8,955 nucleotides of DNA from Candidatus Zixiibacteriota bacterium (GTDB lineage: Bacteria; Zixibacteria; MSB-5A5; GN15; JAAZOE01), in contig JAAZOE010000557.1 of assembly GCA_012797915.1 (NCBI GenBank), positions 1 to 8,955 on the forward strand, in the 5' to 3' direction. Numbering within the stretch: position 1 is the stretch's first letter; each line of letters opens with the position of its first letter. The translations under genes and the position numbers were made by a program. Under the pieces are notes generated by a model that saw only the letters and a program-made list of their open reading frames with translations, had not been told where the DNA came from and did no database searches. This document shows positions 1 through 5,582 of the stretch, piece by piece.

Positions 1-92
1 ATCTGCATTCGGCATTGGGATATAAAACGCCGAACCAGATGGAAGAAACCTATAACCAGACCACGAGGACTCTCTTAGAAACCGCTTGCTAA
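1..92 (+). CDS. IS3-family transposase OrfB, C-terminal end (partial)
   Basis: This reading frame is open from the window edge and ends with TAA at 90-92. It encodes about 29 residues beginning LHSALGYKTP. That motif is the classic end of the rve/DDE integrase core in IS3-family transposases, just after the catalytic Glu region. In the family this protein cuts and joins the element ends with a DDE active site; the three acidic residues lie outside the window. The last residues (about 19 after KTP) show no further motif, as is usual for the variable tail. The gene is cut only by the window edge, so whether the full element is intact cannot be seen. An IS481-type element is a less likely alternative. 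Confidence 0.82.
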   Translation, partial: LHSALGYKTPNQMEETYNQTTRTLLETAC

Positions 93-94
93 AT

Positions 95-107
95 GGGGAG
101 CATTACA
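95..107 (-). repeat. Candidate IS terminal inverted repeat (right end)
   Basis: On the - strand this reads TGTAATGCTCCCC from 107 down to 95. It is placed by its terminal TG, by its likeness to IS150-type ends, and by its position just downstream of the transposase stop. The matching left repeat is not in the window. If the boundary is right, the duplicated target would start at 108 (ACC or ACCA). Confidence 0.4.
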
Positions 108-604
108 ACCACGATTATATTGGCGGCACTGAATGTTGGTCCGAAGTTCACTCGAATCTGAATGTTATCGGGGGATTATTCAGCCTGCAACTCGGAACGA
201 CCGCGCCCATCCCGGATTCCATATTCCTTGACACAACCCTGTATATCGGCGTAAGCGTAGGCGGAGACACTGAAATGGCGCCTCGTTTGTCGCTTGCCGC
301 TGGGCCTTACAGCTACCGTATTCAGGCAATTGATGGCGCGGATGGCGGAACCGTAAATGGTAATGTGGCAATAACAGGCAAGATAAATATCGGAACAGGA
401 AACAGTAATTCCGGTGCCTATGCCTTTGTTGCTGGAGAATCCGATACTGCGGACGGTACGCATGCCACCGTCAGCGGCGGGCGCAATAATTCCGCCAAAG
501 GGTACTATAGTGCTATTGGTGGCGGCTTATGTAATAAAGTCGAACAAGGGACATATTTTGCCACAATTTCGGGAGGGGACAGTAATTTCGTGTCTCACGA
601 CAAG

Positions 605-712
605 GCATTTATAGGTGGTGGCGTACGAAACGTGGTAACTGCTTTAGGAGCGGCAATTGTCTCCGGCGAGGCCAATATTGCCAGCGGTTCCGGCGCATTT
701 ATAGGTGGCGGC
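605..712 (+). repeat. DNA-level repeat in the head region
   Basis: GCATTTATAGGTGG occurs at 605-618 and 695-708, each followed by a variant GGC. The 90-bp period equals 30 codons, about two YadA-like head repeats. It shows internal duplication in the adhesin-like gene. Confidence 0.5.
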
Positions 713-880
713 TATAATAATTTGGCATCGGGGCTAATGTCTTCTATCCCTGGTGGCCATAGTAATGAAGCTTCCGCACATTATTCCTTTGCGGCCGGGT
801 ATTCTGCCAAGGCGCGACATATGGCATCTTTTGTCTTATCTGCCGGCATGGGCGATAGTACGTGCTCCGGTGGTTCCGGA

Positions 881-883
881 TAG
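881..883 (+). other. In-frame amber codon inside the S74 protein gene
   Basis: TAG lies in the same frame as the head repeats before it and the S74 domain after it. The flanking residues are GGSG and IVLRADNGFY. Related proteins, as I recall them, often read 'NQF(L/V)(I/V)RA.GG' here, so a Gln codon CAG changed to TAG by one transition is the simplest reading. A sequencing or assembly error would look the same. Confidence 0.7.
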
Positions 884-1373
884 ATTGTTCTACGAGCTGA
901 TAATGGATTCTACATAACCAATTCACCAGGGGTTGCGCCCCTGAACACGTCACGTCTCCTCAATACCTCAACTGGCGCTTATCTTAGTATTGGCGGAACT
1001 TGGACAAATGCGTCGGATAGAAATGTGAAAACGAATATAGAGTCGGTTGATGCCGCTGAAGTACTACAGAAACTGGCAACCATCCCGATCACATCCTGGG
1101 CATATTTAAACGAGAGAGAGAATGTCCGGCATATTGGACCTATGGCGCAGGATTTCAAGGCCGCATTTGGCTTCGGTGCCGATAGCGTTTCAATTTCCAC
1201 TATAGACGCCGATGGGATAGCATTGGCGGCGATTCAGGAATTGTATCGCAAAACACTTGAACTTGATCAACTTCGGACCGAAATCATCGAATTGCGTCAC
1301 ACGGTCCAGGCCCTACTGGCCAAACAACAGAATCAAGACAAGTTCACTCCTATGGCATGCGATAAGTAGGGCA

Positions 1374-1379
1374 GGAGGA
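1374..1379 (+). promoter_or_regulatory. Strong ribosome binding site for the dockerin gene
   Basis: AGGAGG-like core (CAGGAGGA) lies about 8 nt before the ATG at 1387, in the 17-bp gap after the upstream stop codon. It fixes the start of the dockerin gene and suggests co-transcription with the S74 gene. Confidence 0.65.
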
Positions 1380-1386
1380 TTCAATC

Positions 1387-2010
1387 ATGCTCAACTTCTC
1401 GATTATCGTTATTGTCGCCCTTCTGGCGGTCGAATGCTCGTCACAGGGACTAACGCTGGAAGCGATGACCTCCGCGAAGCATGGGGTGAATGTGCCTACA
1501 AAGACGGCGGATATGAGTGATGTTATTCCTGTCGTAATGGTTATAGATTCCGATAAGGATGATATGGACGGTGCACTGGAGGCGTCGGGAGACTACCCGG
1601 CGAACAAGTTAATTATGAGTTCGGGCGATTTCATCATGGGGGATATCGTCGCCGTCGGCGGTTTGGGCATCACCAGCTCTTCGATGGCGCATTGCGCCAC
1701 AGTCACGAGTGCGGTTGTCGGCCGTGCCAAGTCCGCACATTTCAACCTGAATATGGGTATACAATATGCCAAAGGGCAAGTAGGGAGATCATGTTGTCTT
1801 CAGCCAGGCGACGCAAATGATGATGGCTTTCTCAACGTTGGTGATGCTGTTTTCATCATCAACTTCGTGTTCAAGGGCGGGGCTGCACCCCCCTGTCTGA
1901 CGTCTGGGGATGCAAACTATGACTGCGCAATAAATATCGGCGACGCGCTCTATATCGTCAACTACGTTCAAAAGGGAGGGAAACAGCCAAAATGCAGTCC
2001 CTGCAAATAG
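1387..2010 (+). CDS. Secreted protein with two dockerin-type repeats
   Basis: The protein has 207 residues. Residues 3-16 are hydrophobic and look like a signal peptide; the VEC at 15-17 is a poor lipobox, so signal peptidase I cleavage is more likely. Residues about 45-135 have no clear match and include a Gly-rich beta-like stretch (GDIVAVGGLG). Two dockerin-like repeats follow at 141-170 and 174-203, each with the Ca-binding spacing D.N.D......D (142/144/146/153 and 175/177/179/186) and ending in KGG. Six cysteines lie between 136 and 206, probably forming disulfides outside the cell. Such repeats normally act as calcium-dependent binding modules at the C-terminus of secreted proteins; no cohesin is encoded here. 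It starts 17 bp after the S74 pseudogene and probably shares its transcript. The adhesin role is an inference from this neighbour only. Confidence 0.75.
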   Translation: MLNFSIIVIVALLAVECSSQGLTLEAMTSAKHGVNVPTKTADMSDVIPVVMVIDSDKDDMDGALEASGDYPANKLIMSSGDFIMGDIVAVGGLGITSSSMAHCATVTSAVVGRAKSAHFNLNMGIQYAKGQVGRSCCLQPGDANDDGFLNVGDAVFIINFVFKGGAAPPCLTSGDANYDCAINIGDALYIVNYVQKGGKQPKCSPCK

Positions 2011-2013
2011 GCG

Positions 2014-2037
2014 CGGCACAAACGTAATATTGTGCCG
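2014..2037. terminator. Hairpin between convergent genes, possible bidirectional terminator
   Basis: CGGCACAA (2014-2021) and TTGTGCCG (2030-2037) form a perfect 8-bp stem with an 8-nt loop. It starts 4 nt after the stop of the dockerin gene and 17 nt beyond the stop of the opposing gene. There is no clear T-run on either side, so it is not a textbook intrinsic terminator. A second palindrome, CCATTGA-G-TCAATGG (2046-2060), overlaps the stop of the - strand gene. Confidence 0.45.
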
Positions 2038-2053
2038 TTAAGGTGCCATTGAG

Positions 2054-3559
2054 TCAATGGATTATTGCGACTGGCTTCCTGATTATGGCAAAGTAATTGT
2101 CCTGGTAAACCGGGGTCCAATGGCGAAGCAGGGTCTGAAATAAAGGCAACTCCGCATCGCGGCCACTGATAATAGCGGCAGTGATGTTGTATTTTGAGGC
2201 AATCTGTTCTATCGTTTCTTCATTGATGCTATTGATAGCGGTTTGGTAGTCGTTTTCAAGTTCTTTGGCAATTCTCGGACAGAGTTGAAAGTATTCCATG
2301 GACCGGTAGGCGCCCAGGGTATGAACCAGGAAATGCGGCATGACGTATTCGCGGTAAATCGGTTTGGTGCAGAAAATATACTCGCCCTCGTGTAGGTGAC
2401 GAGGCATATTCGCCCATAATCCCCTGCCGGCCTGCTTGACATTGCCATAAAGCCCGGTTTCGTGGGCAAAGGTCAAATTCGCGTTGTAATTGTGGTAAAC
2501 CAACGAAGCGATGCTGAGGAAGATGACGGGAACCTGCCATAACCACCGTCTTATGGGAAGATTTTCCAGCCCCTGGAGAAGGCCGGCGACAAGAAACAGC
2601 GAGAATAATATGTGGATGCGTATGGCATAATCGGCGCTGTAGTGATAATAGGTGAATATATACGCCAAGAGCACGACAGGTAGATACCAGTAGATCTTTC
2701 GCCTGCGGATCATCAACCCGACCGCGCCTATAATAATGGCCAGATGGAGCACGGTCGGGATACCCAATTTTCCTTCCGTCCCGGGGGAAAGAAACTCGAT
2801 GACAAACCGTTTCCACCACATTCCGTCCGGGATGCCACGCCACAAGGCAAAGGTCGAGGCGCCCCACAACCCGCGTGAATAGATAATGACCGCCTGAGCG
2901 AAAAACGGAATCAGAACGACGAGAAATATTATCGCCATCATGAGGGAATACTTTCGACGTTTGGCGACGAAAAAACCATGGATGAGCGTAAAACCAATTA
3001 CGAAAAGATAAACCGGCGAAATGAGAAAGGCCAGTCCCCAGAGAATCGCCGCTCCTACTACCCTGTGGGGCAGCATATCCGACCGTATATATAACCAAAG
3101 GCCGGCCAAATAAAAAGGGATCGAAAAGTAAAACGAACTGGCCAAAAGTATATTTCGGCAACCCATATATTCAACGATGAATGAAAGCAGCAGGCCGGTA
3201 TAAAGGGCGGTCGTTTTGCCGAAAGCGGCCGAAATAACCTTATAAGCGAAACAGGCAAAGAGCGCGATATTGAGTATCGTCACACCAACGAGAATTACGT
3301 TGAATTCGATACCGAGGGCCTTAAACGGAGCCAAGAACAGATGGTAGAATGGAGGATGGAAGGTGGCATACCCGGTTATGGGGTCAGCATACAAACTGCC
3401 CGCAAGTATCTGGAGTACTTTTGCCTTTACATAGATAATGTCTGGACTGGAGAAAAACCAAGGGACACGATAATAAAGCACAGGGGCCAGAACCACCACA
3501 ACCCAAATGGTCAATATACTTCCATGTGTGTATTTCCGGAATAATTCCGCCATCCGCAT
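2054..3559 (-). CDS. Polytopic membrane protein, GT-C (family 39-like) glycosyltransferase candidate
   Basis: The protein has 501 residues from the chosen ATG. It has about ten or more hydrophobic segments, then a soluble C-terminal domain of about 130 residues with no recognised motif. The first long loop contains SPD (38-40) and FHPPFYH (67-73). This resembles the first periplasmic loop of PMT/ArnT-type GT-C enzymes, where an acidic pair and HPP lie at this spacing. Such enzymes move a sugar from a polyprenyl-phosphate donor to protein or lipid. Here the usual second acid (DE) is not visible; the site reads PD. Start choice: GAGAGG lies 10 nt before the ATG at 3559, with a second ATG at 3553. 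An upstream TTG at 3655 coincides with a promoter-like TTGACT and is less likely. The gene is AT-richer than the genes upstream of it. The transferase role is a family-level inference. Confidence 0.6.
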   Translation of the reverse strand: MRMAELFRKYTHGSILTIWVVVVLAPVLYYRVPWFFSSPDIIYVKAKVLQILAGSLYADPITGYATFHPPFYHLFLAPFKALGIEFNVILVGVTILNIALFACFAYKVISAAFGKTTALYTGLLLSFIVEYMGCRNILLASSFYFSIPFYLAGLWLYIRSDMLPHRVVGAAILWGLAFLISPVYLFVIGFTLIHGFFVAKRRKYSLMMAIIFLVVLIPFFAQAVIIYSRGLWGASTFALWRGIPDGMWWKRFVIEFLSPGTEGKLGIPTVLHLAIIIGAVGLMIRRRKIYWYLPVVLLAYIFTYYHYSADYAIRIHILFSLFLVAGLLQGLENLPIRRWLWQVPVIFLSIASLVYHNYNANLTFAHETGLYGNVKQAGRGLWANMPRHLHEGEYIFCTKPIYREYVMPHFLVHTLGAYRSMEYFQLCPRIAKELENDYQTAINSINEETIEQIASKYNITAAIISGRDAELPLFQTLLRHWTPVYQDNYFAIIRKPVAIIH

Positions 3560-3626
3560 ATGGACCAGGCCTCTCTCATCCCAAGGAAATCGGTACACCA
3601 GAGAATAAGATGGTCGTTGCCCGGAA

Positions 3627-3655
3627 GCAATAAATAAGTGGGGAAAAGAAGTCAA
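3627..3655 (-). promoter_or_regulatory. Possible promoter of the GT-C-like gene
   Basis: On the - strand TTGACT (3650-3655) is followed after 17 bp by TATTGC (3627-3632). The -35 box is good (5 of 6) and the -10 is poor (3 of 6). A transcript would begin about 60 nt before the ATG at 3559. Confidence 0.25.
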
Positions 3656-3705
3656 CCGCCGGAAATAACCGGGTGCCCCACCGCTTGCTGTGGGAAAATC
3701 AGAAG

Positions 3706-4197
3706 CTATCTATCGGGCAACCCGGAGGCGGAATCATCGTCTCGTTTCTTATCAGTCTCCAACTCCGCCGGGTCGATCTCGATGCGCGGCTGCTTGATCC
3801 CCAGATACCTTTGGTACCATTTCCACTTCCGCCGCTCTTCTTTCAATTTTTTGCTGTACAGTTTGTCGCGGCGGTAGGCGACCGCATCGTGTGCCTCGAT
3901 CTTCCCCAGCAGCACCTCGATACTTTCCCGCTTTTCCAGGGCTGTCCGAAACGTGTCGTAATCCTTGATCGAGAAGATCGTCTGCACCAACGGCTCGAAA
4001 AAAACCAGCGCCTGCGACCCGATATAATTGAGCGGCTTGACCGATTCCAGGAAAAGAATCGCCGGTACGGTCATCCGCCACTCCACCACTTTCCTGGCCG
4101 CCCGCTCCAGAACCACGTCCTCTTCCGGCGAAATCTTCGTGTCGCGGGGGTCGGGCTTCGGCGAGGAGGAGGAATGCAGGTCCCGGTAATTGGTCAT
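3706..4197 (-). CDS. Conserved-looking membrane-associated protein of unknown function (cassette gene 3)
   Basis: This 163-residue protein was not matched to a named family. The N-terminal 25 residues are polar and Ser/Pro/Asp-rich. Residues about 37-78 form a mostly hydrophobic stretch that includes VPAILFLESVKPL and SQALVFFEPLVQ, probably one or two membrane-embedded or amphipathic helices. Residues 85-130 are highly charged and predicted helical (LEKRESIEVLLGKIE, then KKLKEERRKWKW), suggesting a cytoplasmic coiled or nucleic-acid/lipid-binding tail. The ATG overlaps the stop of the preceding gene as ATGA, and GGGAGGGGG lies just before it, so translation is coupled. It is the last gene of the cassette. 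Function unknown; a membrane complex with the preceding gene's product is an inference. Confidence 0.75.
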   Translation of the reverse strand: MTNYRDLHSSSSPKPDPRDTKISPEEDVVLERAARKVVEWRMTVPAILFLESVKPLNYIGSQALVFFEPLVQTIFSIKDYDTFRTALEKRESIEVLLGKIEAHDAVAYRRDKLYSKKLKEERRKWKWYQRYLGIKQPRIEIDPAELETDKKRDDDSASGLPDR

Positions 4198-4664
4198 GCC
4201 CCCTCCCGATAATCGATTTTGCCCCGCACGATCTCCATCACCTTGTCCCGGTTCCGCTCGAACTTAACATAGGTGCCGCGAAAATTCTCCAACCGGGTCG
4301 GATGGCCGAACGGCGACAACAGCACCCCGTTGCGGTCGGGATAATACGACCGAAACAGCGACCACTCCTTGCGCACCGTTTGAATTGTGGTCTTAACCAG
4401 CAGATAGTCATCAAAGAAATAATACCGGGTGGGGAAATAAAATCCGGCCAACGAACCGAACAGGATGACAACCGCCAGCGCGACCAGAAACGGCGAAAAC
4501 GATATCAGCCAGACCAGAATCACGCAGACAATCAGGAAAATCGTGGTCAGGATCGTGATGGTCCGGTTCCGCCTGGCCGGATGGCAGACGTATTCATACA
4601 TTGGCGTCTCGGTCGGGCCCCCGGCCGCCGGAAGATCGTGCTTGTCCGGCTGAGGTTCGGTCAT
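4194..4664 (-). CDS. Two-helix membrane protein with PH/YcxB-like C-terminal domain (cassette gene 2)
   Basis: The protein has 156 residues. Residues 1-30 are polar and probably cytoplasmic. Two transmembrane helices follow at about 35-54 and 57-76, joined by a very short turn. Residues 78-150 hold alternating strands and a final helix: YYFFDDYLLVKTT, a Trp-containing strand at 101-107, GVLLSPFG, LENFRGTYVKF and KVMEIVRGKI. This order (helical hairpin, then beta strands with a conserved Trp, then a closing helix) resembles bacterial PH-domain or YcxB-like proteins, whose biochemical roles are poorly known. The gene starts 3 bp after the stop of the gene before it and ends in a 4-bp overlap with the next, so all three are surely co-expressed. 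The fold assignment is moderate; the function is unknown. Confidence 0.7.
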   Translation of the reverse strand: MTEPQPDKHDLPAAGGPTETPMYEYVCHPARRNRTITILTTIFLIVCVILVWLISFSPFLVALAVVILFGSLAGFYFPTRYYFFDDYLLVKTTIQTVRKEWSLFRSYYPDRNGVLLSPFGHPTRLENFRGTYVKFERNRDKVMEIVRGKIDYREGA

Positions 4665-4667
4665 CGG

Positions 4668-4895
4668 TTATTTCTGGCCGGGGGTGTCGGTCGAGGACAC
4701 CGTCCGGTACCGCTCCTTGCGCACCTTCTCCAGGTAGGCGATCAAGTCCTTCGGTTCGATAATCTTCTTGTCCACCAGAAGCCGCACCAGCGCCTCCTGG
4801 GCCAGGTTGTTGGACAGGGTCAACTCCTCGTAGGAGATTTCCCGTTCCTTGCCGTCAACGACGATTTTCAGTGACGGGGGTTTGTTGTCGGCCAT
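4668..4895 (-). CDS. Small soluble protein of unknown function (cassette gene 1)
   Basis: This 75-residue protein has no signal peptide or membrane segment. Residues 8-20 look like a beta hairpin (SLKIVVDGKEREIS). Residues 22-62 look like two or three helices, including EEALVRLLVDKKIIEPKDLIAYL in substance, and are rich in Lys/Arg towards the end. The tail (65-75) is polar. It is the first gene after the promoter at 4965-4993, with AAGGGG close before the ATG. The next gene follows after 3 bp. I do not recognise a family. Small size and position at the head of a coupled cassette fit an adaptor or regulatory subunit, which is inference only. Confidence 0.68.
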   Translation of the reverse strand: MADNKPPSLKIVVDGKEREISYEELTLSNNLAQEALVRLLVDKKIIEPKDLIAYLEKVRKERYRTVSSTDTPGQK

Positions 4896-4964
4896 GGGCC
4901 CCTTCTTTGGTGTCAGGTGACGGCCGGGTAGGGTTTATCGATTCTCTCCGGCCCTAGTGTTCTT

Positions 4965-4993
4965 AACATACCGAATCGCATCGCCCTTGACAA
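4965..4993 (-). promoter_or_regulatory. Sigma70-like promoter of the three-gene cassette
   Basis: On the - strand TTGTCA (4988-4993) and TATGTT (4965-4970) are separated by exactly 17 bp. Transcription would start near 4958, about 62 nt before the ATG at 4895. The leader could fold through GGCCGG (4948-4953 on the - strand) with CCGGCC (4922-4927), leaving a 20-nt loop. Confidence 0.5.
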
Positions 4994-4996
4994 GGG
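4984..4996. repeat. Palindrome across the -35 box, possible operator
   Basis: CCCTTG-A-CAAGGG is a perfect 6-bp inverted repeat with one central base. It covers the whole -35 element of the cassette promoter, a position where a bound dimer would block RNA polymerase. It is short, so chance cannot be excluded. Confidence 0.35.
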
Positions 4997-5013
4997 GGTT
5001 CATGACAGTTATT

Positions 5014-5029
5014 CCAGCAGACCCGCTGG
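5014..5029 (-). terminator. Weak hairpin downstream of the small AT-rich gene
   Basis: CCAGC (5014-5018) and GCTGG (5025-5029) form a 5-bp stem with a 6-nt loop, 9 nt past the stop of the - strand gene at 5038. No T-run follows on the - strand. It could end or stabilise that transcript; the support is thin. Confidence 0.2.
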
Positions 5030-5037
5030 CATCTTGT

Positions 5038-5358
5038 TTATGGCAATAACGCGACACCAGTGTGTAGGAGCTTTTCCGATCTATATTTTATCTCCACGAG
5101 GTCCCTAATATATACGTTGTATCGTTGCATACCAGTTAGGGTAAGGGAGGTAGGGACTAGTTTCACGAGTCGGCCTTCTGCTCGGCGTTTTTCGTCTTTA
5201 CTTAGTAAGATTACTTTGCAGCCAGGGTGTATCAGGGCAAACGTTTTTCGATCAATAGCATAACCATCACCGATACCGGTTTTTAAAGTCGTATCGAAAC
5301 TCTGCTTCTTATTTTCCACTACCTGCTTTTTGGGGGCATTGATTACCAACGATGGCAT
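5038..5358 (-). CDS. Small protein of unknown function, possible PUA/ASCH-like fold
   Basis: The protein has 106 residues from the ATG at 5358, which is preceded by AGGAGG with 4 nt spacing; this decides the start over a longer open frame reaching 5478. Residues 1-25 are polar. Residues about 33-95 look beta-rich, with GYAIDRKTFALI, a Cys/Lys-rich strand CKVILLSKDEKRRAEGRLV, and RYNVYIRDLVEIKY. Basic 'KRAEGR(L/I)VKL' strands followed by 'RY.V...DL' occur in PUA-like RNA- or nucleotide-binding domains, but the match is too loose to name a family. Base composition is AT-richer than the adjoining genes, which may mean recent acquisition. It stands alone, with the cassette promoter downstream and a divergent gene upstream. 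Confidence 0.65.
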   Translation of the reverse strand: MPSLVINAPKKQVVENKKQSFDTTLKTGIGDGYAIDRKTFALIHPGCKVILLSKDEKRRAEGRLVKLVPTSLTLTGMQRYNVYIRDLVEIKYRSEKLLHTGVALLP

Positions 5359-5383
5359 ATATCCTCCTATCAAGTATAGCGAT

Positions 5384-5412
5384 AAGATACGACCTCGAGG
5401 GCCAAGAATCAA
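5384..5412 (-). promoter_or_regulatory. Possible promoter of the small AT-rich gene
   Basis: On the - strand TTGATT (5407-5412) and TATCTT (5384-5389) lie 17 bp apart, each 4 of 6 to consensus. An alternative -10, TATACT, lies at 5374-5379 without a matching -35. Either would give a short leader before the strong Shine-Dalgarno. Confidence 0.33.
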
Positions 5413-5526
5413 ATCCATGTTTGTGTTGAAGCAACTGTAAATTGGGTTATCGAGAATACGCGTTGGGACGCCGCTCATAAAAATCCTATGCGTATTGGAC
5501 CGCCATCAGGAAACGCAATTTTATCG

Positions 5527-5532
5527 TATAAA
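5527..5532 (+). promoter_or_regulatory. Possible -10 element of the metal-binding protein gene
   Basis: TATAAA lies about 50 nt before the ATG at 5583. No good -35 sits 16-18 bp upstream. TTGGAC (5495-5500) pairs better with TTTTAT (5519-5524, 18-bp spacer). Start site uncertain. Confidence 0.25.
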
Positions 5533-5552
5533 AGGATGGAACAATCGCTACG

Positions 5553-5570
5553 GCTGCCCTTTGGGGCGGC
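5553..5570 (+). promoter_or_regulatory. Leader hairpin touching the ribosome binding site
   Basis: GCTGCCC (5553-5559) and GGGCGGC (5564-5570) form a 7-bp stem with one G-U pair and a 4-nt loop. The Shine-Dalgarno GGGAG (5571-5575) follows with no gap, 7 nt before the ATG. The stem could hold back or present the ribosome site. No known riboswitch class is recognised. Confidence 0.35.
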
Positions 5571-5582
5571 GGGAGACCGATC

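Larger units (their letters stand above)
1..107 (+). mobile_element. Right end of an IS3-family insertion sequence
   Basis: The transposase tail is followed by a candidate terminal repeat. Read on the - strand from position 107, the sequence starts TGTAATGCTCCCC. This begins with the TG expected of IS3-family ends and resembles the IS150 terminal repeat (TGTACTGCACCC, from memory). The adjacent gene becomes recognisable as coding for a normal domain from about position 108. The right boundary at 107 is inferred from these two facts. The left end and the target-site duplication are outside the window and could not be checked. Confidence 0.6.
108..1369 (+). pseudogene. YadA-head / S74 chaperone surface protein, 5'-truncated and with internal stop
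   Basis: A single frame runs through this stretch with one interruption, TAG at 881-883. The translated parts show three regions. First is a beta-rich domain (about 120-350) with the 'GGT..WSEV...NGLFS..LG'-type pattern often found at the start of such proteins. Next come YadA-like head repeats (about 416-850) of the form 'IGGG..N.ASG'. Last is a C-terminal S74 intramolecular chaperone domain (about 1000-1369) with SDRNVK, HIGPMAQDF and STIDADGIALAAIQ, ending in a coiled coil. In this family the chaperone trimerises the fibre and cuts itself off. The Ser (1013-1015) and Lys (1028-1030), five residues apart, match the endosialidase-type catalytic pair. There is no signal peptide or start: the IS has replaced them. 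Several genes here end in TAG, so recoding of the internal stop is unlikely. Product if whole: a surface or tail-fibre-like adhesin. Confidence 0.75.

Noticed and set aside
86..107. TTG at 86 as start of the adhesin-like gene
   Set aside because: It lies within the transposase gene end and candidate IS terminus, lacks a ribosome site and gives no signal peptide.
881..883. General recoding of TAG as an amino acid
   Set aside because: TAG ends several well-defined genes here (HMA protein, dockerin protein, GNAT, lipoprotein, cassette gene 3).
1025..1369. Separate gene starting with GTG at 1025
   Set aside because: It has no ribosome site and would omit the S74 catalytic Ser at 1013-1015; it is the continuation of the same broken gene.
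2256..3161. 301-residue - strand frame inside the GT-C-like gene
   Set aside because: It is the other frame of a clear membrane protein gene, with no domain or start signal.
3560..3655. TTG at 3655 as start of the GT-C-like protein
   Set aside because: The extra 32 residues are polar and unlike a membrane protein start, and the TTG overlaps a -35-like TTGACT; a ribosome site precedes the ATG at 3559.
3673..4212. 179-residue + strand frame antisense to cassette gene 3
   Set aside because: No ribosome site or domain; the opposite strand has coupled genes.
5359..5478. Longer form of the small AT-rich protein
   Set aside because: AGGAGG directly before the ATG at 5358 and promoter-like boxes in the extension favour the shorter form.
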